Shown here in pieces: positions 1 to 11,480 of a stretch of 64,000 bases of DNA (position 1 is its first letter; every line of letters begins with the position of its first letter). The stretch is from Manihot esculenta (Eukaryota > Streptophyta > Magnoliopsida > Malpighiales > Euphorbiaceae): NCBI RefSeq assembly GCF_001659605.2, contig NC_035171.2, forward strand, positions 2,610,325-2,674,324, in the 5' to 3' direction. A program made the position numbers and the translations under genes. The notes below the pieces were generated by a model. The model worked only from the letters and a program-made list of their open reading frames with translations, was not told where the DNA came from and made no database searches.

Positions 1-753
1 TCTTGTGTTAATGAACTAAAATTCATTAAGGTGAAACTCCTAAATTCCATTTATTTACAATTTCATTAAAAAAAATTATAAAAAATACGATTTCAAAAAA
101 AAAATAATAACCTTGTTCAAGAGTAAATAATTAAATTTTATTTAGGATTTTTATAATAAAAATTAATTATAAGCATATTTATTAATATTTTTATAATTTT
201 AATATGTATTATTATTTATTTATACAAATGTAATAGAATATTCTTTTATGATTATTTAGTTCTAGAGAAAAATTTAAAAAAATAATTATAATAATTTATC
301 TATTTTTAGATAAATAATATTTATGATATGAGACTATTAATAAATAATAATAAATTATATTATATTAATTTAATATAAATAAAATCACATATTTTAAAAT
401 AAAAATAGTAAAATAATATTATATTTTTAAAAATTTTTATTTTTTAATTAATAATTATATTTTACTTTCTCCAACAATACAATAGTTAATATTTTGATAT
501 AAATTAAAATAATTAAAATGAGTGAAATCATTTAATATTTTTAATTTTATAGTAAAAAATACAACTAAATTTTAATTATTTAAAAAATATTCTTTTATTA
601 AAAATTGATTTATTAAATAAAAAAGTATAAGGCCACTAAAATTTATTTTTAAAAACGTTTTAATTTATTAAATTATATTTTAAATTCCATGTTCAAATTT
701 TATTAACAATTTATACTTTTTCTTTCACGTAATGACTATTATTTTTCACATAA

Positions 754-872
754 ATTAAAAAATTACAGTTTTTTTTTTTTTTTAAATAGGGGTTGGGGGA
801 GTCAAACCTTAGATTTTTCAAGGTTATAGAATGCACTTTCCACCACGCTAAGTGCATTAAAAAATTACAGTT
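754..872 (-). mobile_element. Short tRNA-derived SINE-like insertion with 17-bp target-site duplication
   Basis: An identical 17-bp direct repeat (ATTAAAAAATTACAGTT) lies at 754-770 and 856-872. Between them, read on the - strand, is a body of about 70 nt beginning GCACTTAGCGTGGTGG, which resembles a pol III A box. GGTTTGACTCC follows, a near match to the B box GGTTCGANNCC, and then a run of A ending at the duplication. A box, B box, A tail and target-site duplication in the right order are the hallmarks of a SINE or tRNA retropseudogene. The body is too short and divergent to be a functional tRNA. The element boundaries are seen directly; the class is inferred. Confidence 0.75.
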
Positions 873-1180
873 AAATTTATATTATTTTTTTCTAACATAT
901 TTATTTTCATTAATTTATTATTAAACTACTATTTAATAATTTTTAACTTTTAAATACATATTAACTAAAAATATTATAAAATTAATAAATAAATATTATT
1001 TTAAAAAAATGTCGACACTTTGGAATAAAAAATGAACTAAGCTAACAAATAGAGTATTATTTTTAAATATATATTAAAAAAATGCTTTCGAATTGATGAT
1101 TAATTTTTTGTATTAATTTTTGTATTATATATTTAATTGAAAAAAAAAATAAAAAATAAATATTTTTTATTTTTTCGTGT

Positions 1181-1644
1181 TAGGGGTGAGCAGTATTCGG
1201 TTCAAATCGAAAAAATTGACCGAACTGAATCGATTTAAAAATTTAATTTGATTTTTTTTATATTTCAATTCGGTTTGATTCGGTTTTTAATTTCAGAAAT
1301 TTCAATTATTTCAGTTCGATTCGATTTTAATAAAAAAAAACTGAAAAAATCGAATCCAACCGATTAGTGATAATAATATATTTTTTTAATAATATTAAAT
1401 CATATTAAAATTAAAATATTTTAATTAAATTTTAAAATATTAAAAATAAAGTGTAAAAAATAAAAAATTATTAAAAATCGAAACCGATCAAATCGAACCG
1501 AATCAAATCGAATCAGACCGGTTCGATTTGATTCAGTTTCTGATCAAAATCGGTTCGATTCGATTTTTATAAATACTAAAATTTCGATTTTTAATTTATT
1601 CAATTTGATTTAATTTTAAATCGAACCGATCGAATGGTCACCTA
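1181..1644 (+). repeat. MITE-like dispersed repeat, CGGTTC/CGATTT-rich, copy 1
   Basis: The repeat opens TAGGGGTGAGCAGTATTCGG and closes GAATGGTCACCTA, so its ends are imperfect inverted repeats. Inside are many CGATTT, CGGTTC and AATCGAACCG words that are partly self-complementary. Closely related sequence occurs at about 23395-23865 (opposite orientation), 34604-35069, 59580-59935 and 60060-60290. No coding capacity is visible. I could not find a matching target-site duplication, so the superfamily is not assigned. Confidence 0.6.
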
Positions 1645-1765
1645 ATTGGAGTGTCCTTAAAACATAGCCATTTAAATAAAAAAATAATTATAGTATTAAC
1701 TTTTTTATTATTATTTATTTTTTCATGATTGAAATTTTCAATTTGAGGCTCAAGTAATGAAGTGT

Positions 1766-1949
1766 CACGTGCACATGCGCCCACTTTAAGTAGAAGATTT
1801 TATGGGACATTCGTCATAATATCCATAAAATCACGTGCTGTGGCATTTGATTATTTATTATTGTTAAATTCCATTAATTAAACTTAAATTTCACGTATAT
1901 TTAAATGGACCCCTAAAGAAAATATTAAAACCCTAAAATCAACTGGGCC
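1766..1949. promoter_or_regulatory. Cluster of two G-boxes, telo-box and TGGGCC element
   Basis: CACGTG G-boxes are seen at 1766-1771 and 1832-1837, a telo-box AAACCCTAA at 1928-1936, and a site-II-like TGGGCC at 1944-1949. Telo-box plus site II is a known plant promoter pairing for growth and translation genes. No gene start lies nearby; the closest is 2.3 kb downstream. It could be a distal element, a relic promoter or chance. Confidence 0.3.
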
Positions 1950-4242
1950 CACAGAAATCTGCTTATTTTTTTTATTTATTTTTATATTTGGCACCACAAC
2001 ATCTATATTTACATCTTCGGAGGTGTTAGAATAAAAAAATTGCTATATTTAAAAATTTAATATATTTTATTAAAATTTAATATATAAAATGGCTATATTT
2101 AAAAATTAATAAAAAAATTATATTTTTTAATATATATAAAATAAAATAAATAAAAATTACAGAAAAAAATATATTTATTTTTATATTTTTATTATTGCCC
2201 TTAATTTTAATATAATTAATTTTTATTTATGTACGTTGGACCTTTTTATTCATTGGATATGTTTATTATTTTAATTTTTATATAAAAATTTATTAATTTA
2301 TATTTTTAAAATATTTTTTAAAATATATACATTATCTTTTACTAGCTATTATTTTTAGTATTTAATTATTGTAAAATATACATTATCTTAATAAAATAAC
2401 AAGCTAGTAATAATATTCATCATTAATTAAATAAAAACTTACAAATATATATAATATGAAAAAAGTCAAGTTTTGCAGTAAAAGTCTGTTTGTTAAAGTA
2501 TTTTTTATATTTTTTTGTTTTTAAAAAATATTAAAAATTGATATAATATCTCTTAAATTTACTTATATATTTATCATTAGACTTTTGACGGTTGTATAAC
2601 TTTTATATTTTATGTAAATATATAAATTTAATTATAACAATGAATTATATATTTTATATCTAAGTTTATTGATAGAATGAATATTTACAAGAAAAAAAAT
2701 ATTAATAAAAATAATTTTTTAAGTAACTTAATATTTTTATAATAAGGTGCTTCTAATTTTATAATAAAATTAATAATAGAGATGACAACTGTTAGATTAC
2801 TTACAAATTATCATATTCAAATCCGAACGATATTTTTAATATCTGAAAGTATTTTTAATTAATAATTTTCATTTAAAAAATAAATTCTAAAAAACATTAA
2901 ATTTTATTTTTTTAAATATAAATGTTAATAAATAGAATTAAAAAATCATCATAGTTATGAATTTATTTTAATCCGATTATACATTATTCAAACTCATGCT
3001 AACAAGTTTTTAATTTAATCTAAATAATTTTTATCATAGGAACGTATCGTAAAATTTAAATTTATTATCATCGACTAACTCTAAATTTAATTTTATCAAA
3101 TAATAATATAATTCTAACTTAATTATAAATGGACAATGTATTATAAACTAATTTTTATAATTAATTTCTCAATTATATTAAAATTATAGTTATGAAAATA
3201 ATTATAGTAATAAACAATATAAAACTTATTTAATTAACAACACAGCCATCTATCTTTTGGGTCATATGTATATAAATATATATATATATATATATTAATC
3301 CATGAGGTGGTGTTATAATATCATAAAATCTAAATTTCACGTGTTGAATTATGATTTTTAATTAATTGATATTTTAAATCTAAATGTAACTGTGATTTTT
3401 ATTGTAGTATTTAAGTTTTTTTATGTTTGATTTGATCGTTTATTTACTTATATTGAGATTAAATTGATTTAATTCATTTTATTTTATTGTTTAAACTTAA
3501 AATTTATTTTGAGTTTAAATTGGATTAATGATATAATCTTTATTATCCTTTTAGTATATAACATGATAGGTTTTGACAAAATGCACAATATATGCATTCA
3601 TAAAAAAAATATTAGTAATTGAGCAAACAAAAATAAAGGAGAAAGGTTATTATTTAATTTTTATAATATATAAAATTTCACTAATTAATTTATTATTTTT
3701 AAAAATATATTATTTTTTTAATATTTTAAAAAATATATTAATTATTTAATATTTTTAATATGGAGAGATTAATTAATAAATTTTATAAAATTATAATTAT
3801 TAACTAATAAAATAATTAATAATAAAATTAAGAAAAAATTAATTAATATTTTTTAAAAAATATTGAAAATATTTTAATATATATTTTTAAATTGAGAATC
3901 TAATTTATGAATTTATAGTAGTAATTTTTGCCAATAAAATAAATTCTGAATCGAATGGAACCGCACCGGTGCCTAACATCACGCTCCACATTTTTTACAC
4001 GTCAGAGAACCCATCGACTTGTCTTCCCCACCGTGGCTCACTAGATCGCACCGAAAGAGAGGGAGGCAAATAAAAAGGTTAAAAAAAAAAAGAGAGCGCC
4101 TCGGTGGCTCGGTTCGCAGTTTACAGAGGACCTGACAGTGCTAGAGTAGGCGGGAAAGAGAAAGGGGAAAAAAAGGAGAGGGAAACGAAACACAAAAGAG
4201 ATACAGAACGTTGAGGCAAGAGAGATTGAAGAGAGAAAGAAA

Positions 4243-7200
4243 ATGAAGGATAAAGGGAAGAGATCGGTTGACGAGAGGTATGCACAATGGAAGTCACTGG
4301 TTCCTGTCCTCTACGATTGGCTCGCTAATCATAACCTCGTTTGGCCTTCTCTCTCTTGCCGGTACTTGCTTCTCGCACTGGTTCCTAGGGTTTCTGTTTT
4401 CATTTCTCTTTCTGGTGCATTTCCTCATTGTTGTGTTAACTTATTGTTTTGAATGCTTGTTTTGCGAAATGCTTGTTATACTCCTTTATTTTTTGCAAAA
4501 TTCTTTTCCATTTGCATTTTTTTTGGGATAAATAAGCAGCTTGACTGTGCAACTGTACTGGATGGTGGATGATGAAAATCATGTAATCTACTTGGTTCTT
4601 GTGGTTTATTTTTACTGCATTTTAGATCTTACTCCATGCACCTTTGTTATTCTTCTAATGCTTCATGACTTAAACTTGATTGTTTTGTTCTTCTAGTGCA
4701 TGTAATTGCTTTTTTTTTTCCTTAGTGTCTTGGAAATGATTGTAATTACATTCCCTTGGTTGAGATTAATTTTTTAGGCTTAATTTGACCCACTTTTTGA
4801 TATTGTTAACACTAGTTATCTGGTCATGGGCAAAATTTAGAGTTTCATTTTTTGTAGGTGTTAGGAGTTTTTGATATGTGCAGAAATGTACTTTGATTCG
4901 ACTCTACTAGTCAACATGTAAAATGCATGTAGGTTAATGTTCTTGTATGTAATTTGATTTCATCTGAGATCCGTTTTGACAAGTACTTATGTCAATGTGC
5001 TTTATCATATTCTTAATGCTTCACATGCCTTAGAAGAAGGACACATAGTGATGCATAAGCATCTTCAGTTACTCTGTACTTGGGATTTGATCCTCTATTT
5101 TTAATTTTTTAACTAATAGATGGGGTCCACAGCTGGAGCAGGCAACCTACAAGAATCGTCAGCGCCTATACCTTTCTGAACAGGCAAGTTGATAACTATC
5201 TGTGCAGAATATAAATTTGTACATCTATTTTATAGTGCTTTTTTTTTTCATCAATAGTTTTTGCCTTCTGTTAATATAAGATGTGTTGGGGAAAAAGGTT
5301 AAACAATGTCAATGGTTTGATTTGATATTTTTGGGAGTTCAATTAGTATACTTTATACAAATAGTGAGGCAGAGAGTTATAAAATTGTCACTTTTGAAGG
5401 GTTAGATTCATTTAGTTGTTAGCTGGATGTGCTCTTTGTTTGATTATTCGGAATACAATGGGAAGCCAATAAAAATGATTAGGAGAAAGGAATCATCATT
5501 TAATATTTTCTTTTTCATTCCCTCTTAATTTTAAACAAACAACTGCAACCTGAACAACAGTTATGAGAGTAGTTGCTTAGAAATTGGCTGTGGAATCTAG
5601 ATTATTTTCGTTAATGTTGAATAGGCTACTGCATGAGAAAATCTCTAATTGTCCAAAGCTGCTGCAGAAGTGATTTTATCATTTTACATCTTGGATTGTG
5701 CCCGTTCCTCTTTGATGTTGCTAAAATTCCAATGCTGGATCCTGTAGTCCATTGTTCATAGTCCTGCAGTCATGTTGCTGGATTTATTTACTTATTTATT
5801 CTCTCATATCCAGACTGATGGCAGTGTTCCAAATACTCTTGTAATTGCAAACTGTGAGGTTGTTAAACCTAGGGTTGCTGCTGCAGAGCATATAGCGCAG
5901 GTATTGTCATTATGATAATGGTTGCCTTTCTCGCTGTTTTTTGAACGTTGTACTGATTAGCTATGGGATCCTTTGATTGCTTTATCTAACAGTTCAATGA
6001 AGAAGCACGCTCTCCTTTTGTAAGGAAGTATAAAACTATTATACATCCTGGCGAGGTACCTGTAACTTCTTAACATTTTAGTTTTTAACTTTTCCCTCTC
6101 CTATTGGTTGAATTGATTGCTACTTCTAGAAACCCAATTGATTATTGTAAACATTTTGGTGGGAAGTGTCTAATTTGAAAAATGAAAAATGCTTGGAAAG
6201 GGTTTTAGCTGTCTAAGAAAATAAGGGATCAATGGGAAATAATAGCAGCATCAAAGTGGAGTAGGGTGAGGGAAAGGGGGAGTGGCCTTTTAACAAATTT
6301 GAGGATTTAATGACTTTTTGATTTTTTCATTTTCAGTAACTGAAAGAATCATATCCATGGAATTTAAAGCCTTCCACTGAATTCTTGCTGCTTTTATGTA
6401 AATTATTTTACTTTCGAAGATAGAACCCTGAAGCAAGCTTTCTCTCTCTAGATCTATCTGTAGTAATTTTGTCTTGCAATAATGTACACTTTACTTGTAA
6501 CTTTTTACTCATATTTAACTTGTCTAACTTTGCTTCATCACTTATACATCATTCTCCTAATGCCAATGGATGTTGAGGCATTTCAGTGTATTTTCACAGG
6601 TGAACAGAATCAGGGAATTGCCTCAGAACAGTAAGATAGTGGCTACACACACTGATAGTCCTGATGTAAACATTTGTTTTCATTTTTATCTGCAAAGATA
6701 TTTAAAATTAGTTATGCTTTTTCTCGTGATTTATAGGTATGGACTATTGGAGTTCTATTCGAACTAAATTATCAAAATTTTTAAACAGGTCCTCATTTGG
6801 GATGTTGAGAGCCAACCTAACCGTCATGCTGTCATGGGAGCCACTGAGTCTCATCCAGATCTGGTTTGTCCTGTGGCAATCTTTTGTTCCTTCTCTTAAA
6901 ACTCTTTAAGTAGTTTTTATACTTCTTATAGCTTGCAATTATACTTAAAATCTTTCTATTTCTTTTGTAATAGCATGCAATGTTGGAATCTATTATATTT
7001 AAAATGTTATTGTTGAAATTCTATTTCCAGCTTTTGGCTTGTAAGAATGCATTCAGCTGTTAATGGTCATTGAGATTGTAGAAATCATTTCATATGTATA
7101 TGAAGAATTTTGTTAATTTATTTTTTCATCAGTGCACTATTTAACTTGGTTATATTTTCACGTAGATATTGACTGGGCATAAAGATGATGCTGAATTTGC

Positions 7201-10200
7201 TCTTGCTATGTGCCCTACTGAGTCCTTTGTACTATCTGGAGGTTGGATTTTATTTTCATTTCATAGGTTCTCAATCTCAGAACTCCTTTAGCATAACTTA
7301 ATTGTTTATTAAGAAGCAAACTGATCTTTGAGACATATGGACAATGCTTGGTTGAATGAAGTTAATTGTCATGTGCCTACTGTAGAAACAATGCATGATC
7401 GCATGACTCATATAATCATCCCAGACTTATATAATTATTATTTTTTGAAGGGTAGGTGAGCTCATGATAAACTACAGACATCTTATATGCTGTTGGATTT
7501 TCTGTTGCTCGCCTCTTATGCACATTACTGGAAATGTGAATTGTTTTTTTGGTCAGGTTTTATGTTATGTTGGTTGGCTATTAAATTGACTAACATTCTC
7601 ACAATTTTTGTGCTTGGGCAATGGTTATGGTAGGTAAAGACAAGTTAGTGGTGCTATGGAGTATTCATGATCATATCTCAACACTGGCTACTGACCCAGT
7701 GCCTTCAAAGTCTCCTGGGTCTGGTGGCTCCAATGCAAAACATGCATCTAAGGTTGGTGCAAGTAATGATAAACCTGCGGAGAAGCCTTCTATTGGGCCA
7801 CGAGGTACCTATCAAGGGCATGATGATACTGTTGAAGATGTTCAATTCTGCCCATCAAGGTAGCTCTAGCAATCATAATCAATTGCCCTTGGATAAAGTG
7901 TAGTCAAGCTAATGATGTGTGCATTCATACATCTGGTCTGTTCTGGCACATTGTATACTGTATAATCTGTATAACTTGCACTTTGCTTTAGAAGCCTGGG
8001 TCTCTATTATTCTCACATTATCACTTAATGGAAGTATTACCTGAAGTCTCCTTTGAACATTCTATCCCTTGTGAAGTTGTGATATTATCTCATGTTTTTT
8101 TGGTTTCAATGGCCAGTGCGCAGGAGTTCTGTAGTGTAGGAGATGATTCTTGTCTTATACTGTGGGATGCAAGAACTGGCTCTAGTCCAGTTGTCAAGGT
8201 TGCATTCATTCTCTTGATGCTTATTATTTGTCTCTTTACATTTTTTTCTCGCTTTGTTCTGTTTTTATCCTTGATGAAAGTTGCAAAATATAATTCACTT
8301 GTAAGACTCCTATTATTTTGGGAGGCAGCTTGTTTGCAGTTGAGTTATATAGCTTACTAAATGAGTAAATGACTGGATGAGTGACCTGTATGAAGATGGA
8401 GGTTCTACCCATAGGTGATAAGTTGATTAAGTAGCATTTGAGATGGTTCAGTGGCATTCCATTTCAACCTATGGATGCACCAGTATTTGGTAATTAAATC
8501 CATGTGGCCGGAGTGGAGAAGAGGGAGACAAAATATAACCTGCACTGAGGTAGAAGCAAAATAGCTCCCAGAAAGTTTAGCTCTATACAAAGTAGAGTGT
8601 AGGATAAGTATCCGTGTGGTTTGTGATTGAGCCTTTGCTTAGTTATGATCACTAAAACTGTGTCTGTTATCTGTATCATTATTTTGAGTAACCAGTATTT
8701 CATTATATAGTACAGGTGAAAAGTCTATTTGATTCACTTGGTTTTGCTTCCTAGTCCAAGTTTCAATGTGTTGGCCATGAGAACTGTATGTTGTGTTTTT
8801 GTCTATTTTTATGTTTCCATTTTGACAAGTGGAACTGCTTTTCCCCTGGTCTTTTTATGCTACCGCTTCCTGTAGTTTCCATATTTGGCATTCATTCTTT
8901 TGTTTTTGTTTTTATTTTTCTTATGATCTGGCAGGTTGAGAAAGCACACAATGCTGATCTTCACTGTGTTGATTGGAATCCTCATGATGTAAACCTCTTT
9001 CTCACTGGGTACTATATTTTCTGTCCTTTCTTCTGTATCTATTTTCTTTATCATGGTGAGTGCTACAATGAAGAATGTTAGTATTCATATTCTTTATCAT
9101 GAGCAGCAACATGGAATTTGGAATGATTTTTGTGCCATTGGTTCTTTTTCATTTACACTTTCTTTGATCTCTTTACCTATGCTGAATTAAGTTATGTAAC
9201 TCGGTGTATGCCTTTAAGTGGTATTGTTCTTTACTTCAGATCAGCTGATAATACTATTCACATGTTTGATCGCCGAAAGCTCACTTCTGGTGGGTTTGGA
9301 TCACCTATTCATAAATTTGCAGGTCACAGTGCTGCTGTCCTGTGTGTACAGGTCTGGCAAATTGTTTTGGCTTATGGTTAAATTGCTGATTTTTGCATGC
9401 CTGTACAAGGAGGAAGTATTTAACTTTCAACAAAATTATGCATTTGTCTCCAGTGGTCTCCAGACAAGTCTTCTGTGTTTGGAAGCTCTGCAGAGGATGG
9501 CATTCTAAATATCTGGGATTATGAGAAGGTCCTAAGCTTATATTTTTCCTTCTAGACTGCTTCTCTTCTCTCTCTCTCTCCCCCTCCCCCTTTCTTTCTC
9601 TGCTCTCCCTCTCTCATGGTCAATTCTATAAAGGGTAAAAGAGAGAACAACTTAATAATCAAACATGACTTTGAGGGAAGTCTATACAAATGGAAATTCA
9701 GGTCAAAATATCTTCCTCTTCCTAATGCGAGGAACATATGGAAAGCCTCCAAGGAGAGACGCCGTAGAATAGACAAATAGTGTGACATGTTTTGATTTAC
9801 TTGATGTGCCAGCATAGTGAAGCAACAATTAATCACAAGTTCAGTAGTGTAGTAGTCAAAGTCAAAGCATGCCTCACAGTGCAGGCAAACCTTCTGCTTC
9901 TCCTTCCCTCTTTGATCCTGAAAAAATGAAATTGATCTTGTTGCCACCTTCCCCCAATTTTTGAGGTTAATCTGGATGCTGGGGAAGATGATTGTTTCAC
10001 TGGAAATAACTATGGAGTTGTTCCTGTTATTATGAGTGAACTGATATAAGAAGAGGGTTCATATTTCTAATTTGTTTCTAAACGCACTTCTACTTTTTCT
10101 CCAAACAGTTTGACTGCTCATATTCCATTACAGGCTTCAACATTGTGGTTCTCTAAAAGTTGAGCCATAACAATTAGATTAGAGTTCATATCAGTCAATC

Positions 10201-11480
10201 ACATCTTGAACAGTGTGTCATTGGCATTAATAGCATCTGTAAAAATTTTCTTTTGGTTTCATTGGTGGAGGGATTATTAGGTTTATATATTTGCCTATTT
10301 TCCTTGTTCCCTTTTTCGTCTTGGCATTTTTTTGTATTTCTGAAATTGCTGTTTATTATCCTCGTCTTTCAGGTTGGTAAAAAGCAAGATTCTACTGGAT
10401 TGAAATTGCCAAATGCTCCTCCAGGATTATTTTTCCGACATGCTGGGCATAGGTATGAGAGTTTATTTGTGTGCTTCCTGTGCCCTTTATTCTTACATTT
10501 ATTCAAGTTGTCATGCTGAAATATCAATTTGCAGATGTTTCATAGTAGTTATTGATGCCTAAAATGTTTTGGGCGGTTGACAGCGTTTGTTATATGCTCA
10601 TTTTTGTTTGATTTCATTGTGGTGATCATGGTTTATATGTGCACTTAGGGACAAGGTTGTTGACTTCCATTGGAATGCTTCAGATCCGTGGACAATTGTC
10701 AGTGTTTCTGATGATTGTGAAAGTACTTCAGGAGGTGGTACTCTACAGGTAAGAAAAAACCATTTTTTTCAATTGATGTTCTGCTGAGAACTTTATTCTG
10801 TCATGCAAGTATGGCTTTAAGTTAGCATTTCTTTGTAATGTTTCTCTATTATGCTCTCTTCTGCTGTTTGTGGAGAAAATAATTCGAAAATGTGGAATCT
10901 GATTTTAGTCAATCTAATTTTATTGCATGTCTTCAATCTTCACCCACCTGTGTACTTGTTCCCTTAGAGTGGTGAAATTTATAATTAACCATTCTAGAAT
11001 TTGGAGTAAGAAAAACTGAATAAGCATTCTTCAATTTGGCAAGGATGAGAGGTACAGCAGGTTTGTCAAGTGTATCCAACATGTGGTAGCATTATGGGTC
11101 ACTTGGTGAAGGAATTGCAGCGCTGAACAAATGGTTTCTCGAGTGATTTGGCTTGTTGCTTTCTACTTCGGTTTAATTAATGCTTATCCTTTTCTGTTAA
11201 GTGGTTAAGATGGACCCATGGTCATTGTTCGTATGGACCTGTATCAATTGCTCTGATAAAAACAAGGACTACGATTTGACACGTGAATTAGATGCACATT
11301 TTGCTTGTGACTAGACGTGTTAAATATAAGTTAGCACTCTGACTATTATTCCTTCACTGAAACATAATTAATTTGGTGCAGATATGGCGGATGATCGACT
11401 TGATTTACAGGCCGGAGGAGGAGGTCCTTGCAGAACTGGATAAGTTTAAATCTCACATTCTCACATGTGATAAAAGCTAG
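4243..11480 (+). CDS. MSI4 (FVE)-like: WD40 histone-binding protein, MSI4/FVE type
   Basis: Fifteen exons: 4243-4361, 5120-5183, 5814-5900, 5993-6055, 6600-6665, 6789-6863, 7166-7241, 7634-7859, 8117-8198, 8935-9008, 9240-9351, 9454-9528, 10373-10452, 10649-10748, 11382-11480. Together they encode 465 residues. The N-terminal YxxWK...LYDWLANHNLVWPSLS block is the histone H4-binding segment of the CAF1c/RbAp48 family. WD repeats follow, with VLIWDVE (about 134), VVLWSI (about 188), LILWDART (about 271), MFDRRK (about 319), NIWDYE (about 368) and IWRM near the C-terminus. In Arabidopsis FVE joins histone deacetylase and PRC2-type complexes in the nucleus, represses FLC and affects cold responses. 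The protein lacks the roughly 45-residue basic N-terminal extension of Arabidopsis FVE, and an in-frame stop lies upstream, so this may be a shorter paralog such as MSI5. Intron 2 has a GC donor. Confidence 0.93.
9540..9960. other. Pyrimidine-tract-rich block in FVE-like intron 12
   Basis: After the donor at 9529 the 844-base intron opens with a long CT-rich tract (about 9550-9615). About 350 bases that resemble nothing I recognise follow. A 131-codon open frame on the - strand here has no family features and I treat it as non-coding. Confidence 0.4.

Larger units (their letters stand above)
1..4242. other. AT-rich intergenic region upstream of the FVE-like gene
   Basis: No coding region is supported here. 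The DNA is extremely AT-rich. It holds a tRNA-derived SINE-like insertion near 754-872, a CGGTTC-rich MITE-like repeat near 1181-1644, a promoter-like motif cluster near 1766-1949, a GATGACAAC-type repeat remnant from about 2777, and an (AT)n run near 3277-3294. The last 280 bases become GC- and purine-rich and are the likely promoter and 5' leader of the FVE-like gene. An in-frame TAG at 4147-4149 precedes the start codon. Confidence 0.7.

Noticed and set aside
771..855. A true tRNA gene
   Set aside because: The A and B boxes are imperfect, the body does not fold into a clear cloverleaf by eye, and an A tail plus target duplication indicate a retroinsertion.
9552..9947. 131-codon minus-strand frame in FVE-like intron 12
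   Set aside because: It lies wholly within an intron, with a low-complexity end and no family features.
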